A DNA stretch of 64,000 nt from Pseudoxanthomonas yeongjuensis (GTDB lineage Bacteria > Pseudomonadota > Gammaproteobacteria > Xanthomonadales > Xanthomonadaceae). A program made the translations under genes and the position numbers. The notes under the pieces are model-generated. The model worked only from the letters and a program-made list of their open reading frames with translations. It ran no database searches and was not told where the DNA came from. This document shows positions 1 through 9,393 of this stretch, one piece after another. Within the stretch, counting starts at the first letter, position 1. Each line of letters begins with the position of its first letter. The stretch lies in the NCBI RefSeq assembly GCF_010093345.1, contig NZ_PDWT01000002.1:372001-436000 (forward strand). Direction: 5' to 3'.

Positions 1-1316
1 TCCAGTTTGCCCGCGATCTTCGCCAGCCGGTCGCAGGCGGCCCAGCACATCACGCTGGTGTAGGTGTGGACTTCGGCGCGGCCGCGGAACTCCCACAACC
101 CGGCGTCGGGAACATCGTGCAGGGCGAAGGCGCGTTCGCCCAGCGGTTCGAGCCGGGCGAAGGCATCGATGTCGCCCGGATCGGCCAGCCGCTGGTCGAA
201 GAACAGCTGGGTGGATGCCAGGACCACGCTGCCGTACACGTCGTGCTGTTTCTGCACCCAGGCCAGGTTGCCGCGCCGCACCGGCCCCATGCCGCGGTAG
301 CCGGCCAGGCTTTCCACTTCGTATTCGTGCAGCTGTTCCTCGAAATTGATCCCGTATAGCGGTTGCAGGCTGCCGTCGCTGGTGGCGATGTTGAAGATGT
401 AGCGCAGGAACTCCTCCATGCTGCGGGTCGCGCCCAGCCGGTTCAGCGCACGCACCACGAACGCGGCGTCGCGCAGCCAGCAATAGCGATAGTCCCAGTT
501 GCGCGGTGTGTCCGGCGCTTCGGGAATGGAGGTGGTCATCGCCGCGATGATCGCGCCGCTGTCTTCGTACTGGCACAGCTTCAAGGTGATCGCGCTGCGG
601 ATCACCGCCTCCTGCCAGTCCAGCGGGATGGACAGGTAACGCACCCATTCGCACCAGTAGCTGGTGGTGCGTTGCTGCGCCTCGTGCACGAATCCGGCCA
701 CGCCACGCGCCAGCGATTCGTCCGCGCCCAGAACAAGATGCACCGGATGCGCGAGCACGAACGGAGTTTCCTCGCGCACGAAACGCACCGGCACGTCGGT
801 AGTCAGGCGCAGGGTGAAATCGGGAAGCAGCCAGCGCACGTGGTTGCTGCCCCAAGTGGATTCCGGCAACCGCGCGCCCCAATCCGCCAGCGGGCGCGCA
901 CGCACGCGGATCCGCGGGTTGCCGCTGAGCGGCGTGACCCGGCGCACCAGCATCACCGGCCGGTAGAAGCGCTCGTGCTCGCGCCAGCGCGGGGCGAAAT
1001 CGATGATTTCCACCGCGCCGCCCTGGCGGTCGTGCAGGACCGTGCGCAGGATCGCGGTGTTGTGCAGGTAGGCCTGCTCGCTGTGCGAGAAATCCTCCAG
1101 TTCGATGGCGTAGTCGCCGCCGTCGTGCTCGCGCGGCGAGAGCAGCGCGCAGAACGCCGGATCGCCATCGAAGGCAGGCAGGCAACTCCACACCACCCGT
1201 GCCCGAGCATCGACCAGCGCGCCGAAGCTGCCGTTGCCGATCACGCCGAGATCGAGGTTTGCGGCTGTCGTGTGGGCAGCTGCCATACGGGTAGCGGTCG
1301 TGCGGGCAGTTGTCAT
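1..1316 (-). CDS. GH15 family glycosidase (trehalase/glucoamylase-like), 3' end outside window
   Basis: Reading the minus strand from an ATG at 1316 gives an open frame to the window edge, about 438 residues of a protein family usually near 600 residues. After a low-complexity N-terminus it shows LDLGVIGNGSFGALVDARA, then WSCLPAFDG, the hallmark NWDYRYCWLRDAAF and, near the edge, LWEFRG, which matches the region of a catalytic Glu in GH15 enzymes. The family hydrolyses alpha-glucosides such as trehalose or maltodextrins. The start overlaps the otsB stop by 4 bp (ATGA), so the two are translationally coupled, which points to trehalose metabolism. In related genomes otsA often follows, but that would lie outside this window. 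The second catalytic acid cannot be seen here. Confidence 0.85.
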   Translation of the reverse strand, partial: MTTARTTATRMAAAHTTAANLDLGVIGNGSFGALVDARARVVWSCLPAFDGDPAFCALLSPREHDGGDYAIELEDFSHSEQAYLHNTAILRTVLHDRQGGAVEIIDFAPRWREHERFYRPVMLVRRVTPLSGNPRIRVRARPLADWGARLPESTWGSNHVRWLLPDFTLRLTTDVPVRFVREETPFVLAHPVHLVLGADESLARGVAGFVHEAQQRTTSYWCEWVRYLSIPLDWQEAVIRSAITLKLCQYEDSGAIIAAMTTSIPEAPDTPRNWDYRYCWLRDAAFVVRALNRLGATRSMEEFLRYIFNIATSDGSLQPLYGINFEEQLHEYEVESLAGYRGMGPVRRGNLAWVQKQHDVYGSVVLASTQLFFDQRLADPGDIDAFARLEPLGERAFALHDVPDAGLWEFRGRAEVHTYTSVMCWAACDRLAKIAGKL

Positions 1317-2086
1317 CGTGGTTTCTCTGCGGCGCCCACAGGCACGGCATTGCGGCGAAGCCAGGCATGCACGGCGGTCGGATCGGCGAGCCTGTATCGC
1401 GCCTGGGTGGGCTCGCGCGCGCCGACCTGCACGCTCCAGCCCCCAGCCGCATGGGCGGCGGCGAAACCGAACTCGTCGGTCAGGTCGTCGCCGACGAACA
1501 CCGGCGTGCGCCCCGCGAAAGGCGCCTCGGCCATCAGCGTGTGCAGCGCGCGGCCCTTGTCGACATCGGCGGGAACCAGTTCGATCACGTGATCGCCTGG
1601 CTGCAGGCGATAGCCGGGCAGCCGCGACAGGTGCGATTCGGCCAGTTGCGTCACCGCGGCGGCGGCGTGCGGCGCGGTGCGCCAGTGCAAGGCCAGGTTC
1701 GCGCCCTTGTCCTCGACCAGTACGCCGGGATGGCGTTCGGCGAACAGTCCCGCTTCCAGGCGCAGGGCCGACAGCGCATCGCCGCTGCGCACGGGTTGCG
1801 GGGCGACCACGCCGCGGAACTGCTGGCCGTGCAGGCCCGCCGCGGGAAACCGCTGCGGCGAGAACAGGCGGTCCAGTTCGGAAAGCGGCCTGCCGCTGAC
1901 CAGCGCCAGCGCGCCACCGAGGCGATCGCTGACGCGGCCGATGATGTCCAGTGCGCCTAGCGGCAAGCCGACGAGGTCCGGATGGATCTCGAATTCGAGC
2001 AGGGTGCCGTCCACGTCGAGGAACAATGCGCAGGCATCGTCCAGCACGGGAGGTGGCGGGCGGCGAAGTGGAGTCGCGTCGGCCAT
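1313..2086 (-). CDS. otsB: trehalose-6-phosphate phosphatase
   Basis: A 257-residue HAD-superfamily phosphatase that dephosphorylates trehalose-6-phosphate to trehalose in the cytoplasm. The HAD motif I is LFLDVDGTLLEFE (residues about 22-34, nucleophile and acid/base Asp pair). Motif II lies in LALVSGRPLSELD, and the metal-binding motif is VFVGDDLTDEFGF near residue 197. Length is typical for bacterial OtsB. The ATG at 2086 is the first in-frame start and precedes the HAD motif by the usual distance. It overlaps the following GH15 gene by 4 bp, forming an operon probably involved in osmoprotectant synthesis or turnover. Confidence 0.93.
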   Translation of the reverse strand: MADATPLRRPPPPVLDDACALFLDVDGTLLEFEIHPDLVGLPLGALDIIGRVSDRLGGALALVSGRPLSELDRLFSPQRFPAAGLHGQQFRGVVAPQPVRSGDALSALRLEAGLFAERHPGVLVEDKGANLALHWRTAPHAAAAVTQLAESHLSRLPGYRLQPGDHVIELVPADVDKGRALHTLMAEAPFAGRTPVFVGDDLTDEFGFAAAHAAGGWSVQVGAREPTQARYRLADPTAVHAWLRRNAVPVGAAEKPR

Positions 2087-2281
2087 GCAGGCATTGTTGC
2101 AGTGCGGGGGTGAACAGTTCGTTCAAGCCTGCGCATGGTGGTGTTCGGCCCAATGGCTGCCGGTTGTCGCGGGACCGTTCCGGTGCGACAGGCACCCGCA
2201 ACGTCATCCATGCCGAAAGGCACGTTGGCAACGGTCGCCGGACTGGCATGCTGGCGGCGTCCAAGCACCCGGGAGATGCAC

Positions 2282-3031
2282 ATGCGCCGCGCCCTCTGTT
2301 TCCTGGCCCTGCTCGCGCTGGCCGCCGGCGCCCGCGCCGGCGATGTCGAATGCAACATCGAAAGCGACTACGACCTCAGCATCAACCCGCAGAGCGTGAT
2401 CCTGACCCGCGACAGCGGCACCCCCAAGTGGATCGTGATCCGCGGCGACAAGCTGTTCGTGGATGATCGTTGGGTCGCGCTCGGCCACGAAGACCGCAAG
2501 CGCATCGCCGATTTCGACCGCGGCACCCGCGAAATCATGCCGCTGGCCGCGCAGATAGGACGCGACGCCGCCGACATCGCCTTTACCGCATTGGGCGAGG
2601 TCGCCGCCGGTTTCAGCAACGACCCGGCCACGACCCGGGCCAAGCTGGAGCAGGCGCGCGGCAAGATCGATGCGCGCCTGGCGCGTTCGATCAGCGCCAA
2701 CCGCTTCGATTCCAGCGACCTGGGCAAGGGCATCGGCGACGCCGTTTCCGAAGTCGTGCCGCTGGTCATCGGCGACATCGTCGGCGGCGCGGTGCGCGCC
2801 GCGCTGAGTGGCGACACCAGGCGCCTGGAAGCCATGGACGGCCTGGACAAGCAGATCGAGGCGCGGGTGCAGCCGCGGGCCAAGGCGCTGGAAAAGCGCG
2901 CGCAACAGCTGTGCACGAAGATGGAAGAGTTGGATCGACTGGACAGTGCGCTGGCGTATCGATTGCCGGGCGGCGCCAGCCTCGACCTGCTGCGGATCAA
3001 GCCCGACCGGGACGCGGAGGCTTCGGAATAG
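2282..3031 (+). CDS. DUF2884 (YggN-like) exported protein
   Basis: The open frame extends upstream to 2135, but the ATG at 2282 has a GGGAG Shine-Dalgarno with 6-nt spacing and begins a clean signal peptide, MRRALCFLALLALAAGARAG, so I place the start there (249 residues). The mature part is acidic and helical, with GDVEC near the cleavage site, a central DAVSEVVPLVIGDIVGGAV segment and a C-terminal Cys (QQLCTKMEEL). This pattern fits the DUF2884/YggN periplasmic family, whose function is not established. It is monocistronic, divergent from otsB and upstream of aceF. Family assignment is from memory of the YggN layout, so moderately secure. Confidence 0.65.
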   Translation: MRRALCFLALLALAAGARAGDVECNIESDYDLSINPQSVILTRDSGTPKWIVIRGDKLFVDDRWVALGHEDRKRIADFDRGTREIMPLAAQIGRDAADIAFTALGEVAAGFSNDPATTRAKLEQARGKIDARLARSISANRFDSSDLGKGIGDAVSEVVPLVIGDIVGGAVRAALSGDTRRLEAMDGLDKQIEARVQPRAKALEKRAQQLCTKMEELDRLDSALAYRLPGGASLDLLRIKPDRDAEASE

Positions 3032-3162
3032 GGCGTTACCGCTCCTGTCCGGGAGGACAAACGCGCCGTAAGCCGCCATTGATTCCGTCCAGAGGTTGGC
3101 GCATCGCACGCAGATGGCCACAATAGGGGTCCCCACTCGAACCGGATCACTGGAGTCTTCAT

Positions 3163-4608
3163 ATGGCCGAACTCAAGGAAGCACGCGTTCCCGATATCGG
3201 CGACTACAGCGATGTGCCGGTGATCGAGGTGCTGGTCGCGGTCGGCGACACGGTGGTCAAGGACCAGAGCCTGATCACGCTTGAATCGGACAAGGCCACG
3301 CTGGAAGTGCCGGCGCCGTTCGCCGGCGTGATCAAGGAACTCAAGGTCAAGCTGGGCGACACGCTGTCGGAAGGCTCGGTCGTGGCCATGATCGAAGCGG
3401 CCGAGGGCGCCGCTGAAAAACCTGCGCCGACGCCCGCGCCTGCTCCTGCCGCCCCGAAGGCGGAGGTGCCCGCTTCCGAAACCGGCGCAAAAGTCGAACC
3501 GGTGGCCGTGGCCGCGCAACCCGACAAGCTGGCCCAGCGCGAGATCGCGCAGGAGCAGTCCGCATCGACCCCGGCAGCCGTGGCGCAGGTGCTCGACAAT
3601 AAGCCCGGGGTCGATCCCGAAGCTTCGCCGCCGCACAGCCCGCCGGTCGAATTCAACGCCGACGCGGTATTGCCGCAGAAAGTCGCCCACGCCAGCCCGT
3701 CGGTGCGCCTGTTCGCGCGCGAACTCGGCGTCGACCTGCTCCAGGTCAAGGGCAGCGAGCGCGCCGGCCGCATCAGCAAGGAAGACGTGCAGCGCTACGT
3801 CAAGTCGGCCTTGGCGGGTGGAGCGTCTGTGGGAGGGGCGTCAGCCCCGACGGTTGCCGGTGGCAACGGCCTCAATCTCCTCCCCTGGCCCAAGGTCGAC
3901 TTCGCCAAGTTCGGCGAGATCGAAGTCAAGCCGCTGTCGCGGATCAAGAAGATCTCCGGCGCCAACCTGGCGCGCAACTGGGCGATGATCCCGCATGTCA
4001 CCCAGCACGACCAGGCCGACATCACCGGCCTGGAAGAACTGCGCGTGCAGTTGAACAAGGAAAATGAAAAGGCCGGCATCAAGCTGACCATGCTCGTCTT
4101 CATCATGAAGGCGGTGGTCGCGGGCCTGAAGAAGTATCCCGACTTCAACGCCTCGCTCGACGCCAGCGGCGAGAACCTCACCCTGAAGAAGTATTTCCAC
4201 ATCGGTTTCGCCGCCGACACGCCCAATGGCCTGGTCGTGCCGGTGATCCGCGACGTGGACAAGAAGGGCCTGGCCGAACTGGCGAAGGAAATGGGCGAAC
4301 TCGCCGGCAAGGCGCGCGAAGGCAAGCTGGGTCCGGCGGAAATGTCCGGCGGCTGCTTTTCCATCAGCTCGCTCGGCGGCATCGGCGGCACCGCGTTCAC
4401 GCCGATCGTCAACGCGCCGGAAGTCGCCATCCTCGGCGTCTCCAAGTCTTCGATCCAGCCGGTCTGGGACGGCAAGGCCTTCCAGCCGCGCCTGCAGTTG
4501 CCGTTGTCGCTGAGCTACGACCATCGCGTCATCGACGGCGCCTCGGCCGCGCGCTTCACCGCCTATCTGGCGCAACTGCTCGGCGACATGCGCCGCGTGC
4601 TGCTGTAG
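3163..4608 (+). CDS. aceF: pyruvate dehydrogenase E2, dihydrolipoamide acetyltransferase
   Basis: The 481-residue E2 core enzyme of the pyruvate dehydrogenase complex transfers acetyl from lipoyl-lysine to CoA. Visible in order: one lipoyl domain (residues 1-80, lysine in ESDKATLEVP), an Ala/Pro-rich linker, an E3/E1-binding domain (about 173-213, SPSVRLFARELGVDLLQ), a second short linker, and the catalytic domain ending in SYDHRVIDG with the active-site His and Asp. Only one lipoyl domain is present, where some gammaproteobacterial E2s have three. A GGAG site 7 nt before the ATG supports the start. No E1 gene (aceE) is adjacent; lpdA follows. Residues 223-230 are encoded by half of an intergenic repeat, and the stop TAG lies in another repeat. 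Confidence 0.97.
   Translation: MAELKEARVPDIGDYSDVPVIEVLVAVGDTVVKDQSLITLESDKATLEVPAPFAGVIKELKVKLGDTLSEGSVVAMIEAAEGAAEKPAPTPAPAPAAPKAEVPASETGAKVEPVAVAAQPDKLAQREIAQEQSASTPAAVAQVLDNKPGVDPEASPPHSPPVEFNADAVLPQKVAHASPSVRLFARELGVDLLQVKGSERAGRISKEDVQRYVKSALAGGASVGGASAPTVAGGNGLNLLPWPKVDFAKFGEIEVKPLSRIKKISGANLARNWAMIPHVTQHDQADITGLEELRVQLNKENEKAGIKLTMLVFIMKAVVAGLKKYPDFNASLDASGENLTLKKYFHIGFAADTPNGLVVPVIRDVDKKGLAELAKEMGELAGKAREGKLGPAEMSGGCFSISSLGGIGGTAFTPIVNAPEVAILGVSKSSIQPVWDGKAFQPRLQLPLSLSYDHRVIDGASAARFTAYLAQLLGDMRRVLL
3829..3852 (+). repeat. half palindromic repeat embedded in aceF linker
   Basis: This 24-bp stretch is one arm of the GTGGGAGGGG...CAGCCCC repeat seen complete at 52890-52951. It differs from that arm at a single base in the core. 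It starts exactly on codon 223 of aceF and is read as eight residues, VGGASAPT, between the E3-binding domain and the catalytic domain, a flexible linker that tolerates insertion. Confidence 0.7.
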
Positions 4609-4672
4609 GGCGGGCCCCGGCCCGCCATCCGCATCCCATATCGCGCAAGCAGGCGGGCCAAGACCCGCTGCA
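4605..4672. repeat. GC-rich palindromic repeat between aceF and lpdA
   Basis: The element begins GTAGGGCGGGCC with an inverted GGCCCGCC immediately after, and a second GGCGGGCC/GACCCGC pair closes it. It lacks a T-run, so it is not a typical intrinsic terminator. The TAG in its GTAG end is the aceF stop codon. It belongs to the same general class as the GTAG-ended repeats elsewhere in the window. Confidence 0.6.
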
Positions 4673-4693
4673 CGTATTAAGGAATCAGTCCGC

Positions 4694-6508
4694 ATGGCAA
4701 ACATCGAAATCAAGGTTCCCGACATCGGCGATTACACCGACGTCCCGGTCATCGAGATCCTGGTCGCCGTAGGCGACACGGTGGTCAAGGACCAGGGCCT
4801 GGTCACGCTGGAATCGGACAAGGCCACGCTGGAAGTGCCTTCGAGCGCCGCCGGCGTGGTCAAGGAACTGAAAGTGAAACTCGGCGACACGCTTTCCGAA
4901 GGCAGCGTGGTGGCGGTCCTCGAAACCGCGGACGCGGCCGCAACGCCGGCCGCACCCAAGGAAGAGGCGCCCAAGGCCGCCGAAGTCCCGGCTTCGAAGC
5001 CGCCGGTCGCGCCCTCGCATCGCGCCCCCGCCGAACCGCCCGCGCCGAAGCCGGCGCTGGGCACCGGCAAGCCGGCCGACATCGAATGCCGCATGGTCGT
5101 GCTCGGCTCCGGCCCGGGCGGCTACACCGCCGCGTTCCGCGCTGCCGATCTCGGCCTGGATACGGTGATGATCGAGCGTTATTCCAGCCTGGGCGGGGTC
5201 TGCCTCAACGTCGGCTGCATTCCGTCCAAGGCGCTGTTGCACGCCGCCGCGCTGATCGAGGAAGCCGCGCATTCGGCCGATATCGGCGTCGAGTTCGGCA
5301 AACCGAAGATCGACCTGGACAAGCTGCGCGGCTTCAAGCAGGACAAGGTCGTCGGCCAGTTCACCAAGGGCCTGGCCGGGATGGCCAAGCAGCGCAAGGT
5401 GCGCACCGTGCAGGGCGTGGCCAGTTTCGTATCGCCCAATGAGCTCGAGATCGTCGCCGACGACGGCAAGAAGCAGCTGCTGCGTTTCGAGCAGTGCATC
5501 ATCGCCGCCGGTTCGCAGGCGGTGAAGTTGCCCACGTTCCCGTGGGACGACGAACGGGTCATGGATTCCACCGATGCGTTGCAGATCGCCGACGTGCCGA
5601 AGCAGCTGCTGGTGGTCGGCGGCGGCATCATCGGCCTGGAAATGGCGACGGTGTACCGCGCGCTGGGCAGCCAGGTGACGGTGGTGGAATTCATGGACCA
5701 GCTGATGCCGGGCGCCGACAAGGATCTGGTCAAACCGCTGGCCGACCGCCTGAAGAAGCAGGGCGTGGCGATCCATCTCAAGACCAAGGCGACCAAGGTC
5801 GAAGCCTCGAAGAAAGGCATCAGCGTCGCCTTCGAAAGCGCCACCGAAGGCCAGCCAGCGGAACTGCAGACCACGATTTACGACCGGGTACTGGTCGCCG
5901 TGGGCCGCTCGCCCAACGGCAACAAGATCGGTGCGGACAAGGCCGGCGTAACGGTCACCGACCGCGGTTTCATTCCCGTGGATCGGCAGATGCGCAGCAA
6001 CGTGCCGCACATCTTCGCCATCGGCGACATCGTCGGTAACCCGATGCTGGCGCACAAGGCCACCCACGAAGGCAAGCTCGCCGCCGAAGTCGCGGCCGGC
6101 GAAAAGAAGGAATGGGTCGCGCGGGTGATTCCGTCGGTGGCCTATACCGACCCGGAAATCGCCTGGGTCGGGGTCACCGAAACCGAAGCGAAAGCCAAGG
6201 GCCTCAAGGTCGGCGTGGGCAAGTTCCCCTGGGTCGCTTCCGCGCGCGCGGTCGGCATCGGCCGCGGCGAAGGTTTCACCAAGCTGGTCTTCGACGAGGA
6301 AACCCATCGCATCATCGGCGGCGCCATCGTCGGTGTGCATGCGGGCGACCTGATCACCGAGATCTCGCTGGCCATCGAAATGGGCGCCGACGCGGCCGAC
6401 ATCGGCCACACCATCCATCCGCATCCCACCCTGAGCGAATCGGTGGGCATGGCGGCGGAAGTGTTCGACGGCACCATCACCGACCTCTATATCCCCAAGA
6501 AGAAATAG
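4694..6508 (+). CDS. lpdA: dihydrolipoamide dehydrogenase E3 with N-terminal lipoyl domain
   Basis: A 604-residue flavoprotein disulfide reductase that reoxidises dihydrolipoamide with NAD+ for the 2-oxoacid dehydrogenase complexes. Residues 1-80 are a lipoyl domain nearly identical to that of AceF (VPDIGDYTDVPVIEILVAVG, lysine in ESDKATLEVP), followed by an Ala/Pro linker. The E3 body begins near residue 130: FAD motif VLGSGPGGYTAAF, redox disulfide GGVCLNVGCIPSK, NAD motif VVGGGIIGLEMA, and the C-terminal HPHPTLSES with the His-Glu pair. Plain E3 is about 470 residues; the extra length is the lipoyl arm. It lies 85 bp downstream of aceF and is probably co-transcribed with it. Confidence 0.97.
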   Translation: MANIEIKVPDIGDYTDVPVIEILVAVGDTVVKDQGLVTLESDKATLEVPSSAAGVVKELKVKLGDTLSEGSVVAVLETADAAATPAAPKEEAPKAAEVPASKPPVAPSHRAPAEPPAPKPALGTGKPADIECRMVVLGSGPGGYTAAFRAADLGLDTVMIERYSSLGGVCLNVGCIPSKALLHAAALIEEAAHSADIGVEFGKPKIDLDKLRGFKQDKVVGQFTKGLAGMAKQRKVRTVQGVASFVSPNELEIVADDGKKQLLRFEQCIIAAGSQAVKLPTFPWDDERVMDSTDALQIADVPKQLLVVGGGIIGLEMATVYRALGSQVTVVEFMDQLMPGADKDLVKPLADRLKKQGVAIHLKTKATKVEASKKGISVAFESATEGQPAELQTTIYDRVLVAVGRSPNGNKIGADKAGVTVTDRGFIPVDRQMRSNVPHIFAIGDIVGNPMLAHKATHEGKLAAEVAAGEKKEWVARVIPSVAYTDPEIAWVGVTETEAKAKGLKVGVGKFPWVASARAVGIGRGEGFTKLVFDEETHRIIGGAIVGVHAGDLITEISLAIEMGADAADIGHTIHPHPTLSESVGMAAEVFDGTITDLYIPKKK

Positions 6509-6523
6509 CGGCGGCGTTTCTGC

Positions 6524-6651
6524 GTAGAGCCGAGCTTGCTCGGCCGCTTTTGATTCTGCGCCAGGAGCATCCTTCCTTCGGTGCGTAGAGCCGAGCTTGC
6601 TCGGCTGCTCTTCGCTCAAGATCGAAAGCAGCCGAGCAAGCTCGGCTCTAC
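6524..6651. repeat. three-copy GTAGAGCCGAGC palindromic repeat cluster
   Basis: Two direct copies of GTAGAGCCGAGCTTGCTCGG (6524-, 6585-) and one inverted copy (6628-6651) are present, each itself an imperfect hairpin (CCGAGC/GCTCGG). The second and third copies face each other over about 20 bp and would fold into a long cruciform. The cluster separates convergent lpdA and the DUF2061 gene and supplies the stop codon (TAG at 6650-6648, minus strand) of the latter. Confidence 0.85.
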
Positions 6652-6836
6652 GTCCGCAACACACGACGCTGCTCGATCCGCCTCCAGACCTTTTCGTGGA
6701 AATGGAACACGACCGTGTTGCAGGCTGGCTCTATCAGGGCCAGCGCTCCGCCCACCAGCACACTGCCGGTGAGCAGCCAGCCCAGCAGGAAGGCGACGGT
6801 GAAATGCAGGCCGGCGAAGCTCAGGGTCTTGCCCAT
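6648..6836 (-). CDS. DUF2061 small inner-membrane protein
   Basis: From the ATG at 6836 the product is 62 residues: MGKTLSFAGLHFTVAFLLGW, then LTGSVLVGGALALIEPACN and a conserved FHEKVW near the end. This matches the DUF2061 family, small proteins with two predicted membrane segments and no proven function. A GTG further upstream (6884) would add 16 residues, but the ATG has GGAG at 7-nt spacing and the upstream start would place a palindromic operator-like site inside the gene. The stop codon TAG comes from the neighbouring repeat. A Fur-box-like palindrome lies 12 bp upstream of the start, so iron regulation is possible. Confidence 0.8.
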   Translation of the reverse strand: MGKTLSFAGLHFTVAFLLGWLLTGSVLVGGALALIEPACNTVVFHFHEKVWRRIEQRRVLRT

Positions 6837-6847
6837 GACGGGCTCCA

Positions 6848-6866
6848 AATGAGAATTGATCTCATT
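6848..6866. promoter_or_regulatory. Fur-box-like 19-bp palindrome
   Basis: AATGAGAATTGATCTCATT has perfect 7-bp arms (AATGAGA/TCTCATT) around a 5-bp centre. It differs from the common gammaproteobacterial Fur-box form AATGAGAATNATTCTCATT only around the centre. It sits directly upstream of the Shine-Dalgarno of the DUF2061 gene. Binding by Fur is inference. Confidence 0.5.
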
Positions 6867-6959
6867 ATGGAGGTGGATGGCCACTAGTCCAATGCGTCTT
6901 TTAGCTAGGTTCGATAGTCGAGAGCTATCAAAAATGCCTTCCCGTCATGCGTCCCTCCA

Positions 6960-6992
6960 GAAAAAGAAGAAGCCCCGGCAGCGGCCGGGGCT
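6960..6992 (-). terminator. intrinsic terminator on minus strand, transcript unknown
   Basis: A 9-bp stem (AGCCCCGGC/GCCGGGGCT) with a 4-nt loop is followed, reading the minus strand, by TCTTCTTTTTC. It lies between the atp promoter and the DUF2061 gene and has no annotated gene upstream on its strand, so it may end a small RNA or act as an attenuator before the DUF2061 gene. Confidence 0.6.
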
Positions 6993-7187
6993 TCGTGGAG
7001 GGTCTGCGGCGGAGCATCGACGAGGAAGTGAGCGCAGACCGTGCAAGGACTGACCGGTCCGTCTGGGGAAAGTTCCAGAATTTAAAACTGAACAGGCAAA
7101 TCGGCTGAAATCGTTTAACGCTCCACCTGAGGGCTGCTTTTTGTGGCAGCGGTCCGGGTTGCAAGTCATCGAACCGGCTTCCGGCGG
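6993..7187. other. gene-free stretch with inverted repeats upstream of atp operon
   Basis: No convincing coding frame is seen. The stretch contains an inverted repeat (GTCTGCG at about 7002 and CGCAGAC at about 7033) immediately 5' of the minus-strand terminator, and a shorter GGAC/GTCC hairpin near 7047-7060. The structures suggest a non-coding transcript on the minus strand, but I cannot point to a convincing promoter for it. Confidence 0.3.
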
Positions 7188-7217
7188 TTGCCGCTGAAAT
7201 TAGCCGCCTGCTATACT
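7188..7217 (+). promoter_or_regulatory. sigma-70-type promoter of the atp operon
   Basis: TTGCCG (7188-7193) and TATACT (7212-7217) are separated by 18 bp and lie about 60 bp upstream of the probable atpI start. This is the best housekeeping-type promoter in the interval and is correctly oriented for the ATP synthase genes. Confidence 0.5.
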
Positions 7218-7277
7218 TTTGCGGCTTGGCGGGGCGCCTCAGTGGCCCCGCTCTTTCCATCCCACCGGGTTTCGCTT

Positions 7278-8860
<1,583 letters not shown>

Positions 8861-8918
8861 TCAGGCAACCGGTCTTGGCTAGCGTCGGCGCTTCGCGCGC
8901 CGGCGTCAGGAGTACGTC

Positions 8919-9389
8919 ATGGATATCAACCTAACTTTCATCGTCCAGGGCATCGTGTTCTTCGCGGTGGCGTGGATGGTGATGAAGTTCGGCTGGCCGC
9001 ACATCAATGCGGCCATCGAAGAACGCCAGCAGAAGATCGCCGAAGGACTGGCCGCGGCCGACCGCAGCCAGAAGGATCTCGCGCAGGCGCAGGAAAAGGT
9101 CAACGACGCGTTGAAAGAAGCGCGCACGAAGGCCAACGAAATCATCGACCAGGCGCACCAGCGTGCCAACCAGATCGTTGAAGCCGCCAAGAACGACGCG
9201 ATCGCCGAAGCCAACCGGCAGAAGGCGCTGGGCCTGGCCGAGATCGACGCCGCCAGCACCCGCGCCAAGGAAGAGCTGCGCAAGCAGGTCTCGGTCCTGG
9301 CCGTGAGCGGCGCCGAGAAGCTGCTCAAGCGCGAGATCGACGCCAACGCCCACAAGGCGCTGCTCGACGAGCTGGCGGCAGAGATCTGA
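8919..9389 (+). CDS. atpF: F1Fo ATP synthase subunit b
   Basis: The 156-residue peripheral stalk subunit. An N-terminal membrane anchor ([20 protein letters not shown]) is followed by a long charged helix rich in Ala, Glu, Lys and Gln (about residues 30-140) that dimerises as a right-handed coiled coil. Length equals the usual 156 residues. AGGAG lies just before the ATG. It is followed after 4 bp by atpH. Confidence 0.96.
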   Translation: MDINLTFIVQGIVFFAVAWMVMKFGWPHINAAIEERQQKIAEGLAAADRSQKDLAQAQEKVNDALKEARTKANEIIDQAHQRANQIVEAAKNDAIAEANRQKALGLAEIDAASTRAKEELRKQVSVLAVSGAEKLLKREIDANAHKALLDELAAEI

Positions 9390-9393
9390 TCCG

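Noticed and set aside
363-1592. 409-residue plus-strand open frame opposite the GH15 and otsB genes
   Set aside because: It is the complement of two clear minus-strand genes, has no recognisable motif and is rich in Arg/Ala/His as expected for an antisense frame in GC-rich DNA.
4685-6664. 659-residue minus-strand open frame opposite lpdA
   Set aside because: lpdA has all its motifs on the plus strand; the antisense frame shows only composition-driven His/Asp/Arg-rich sequence.
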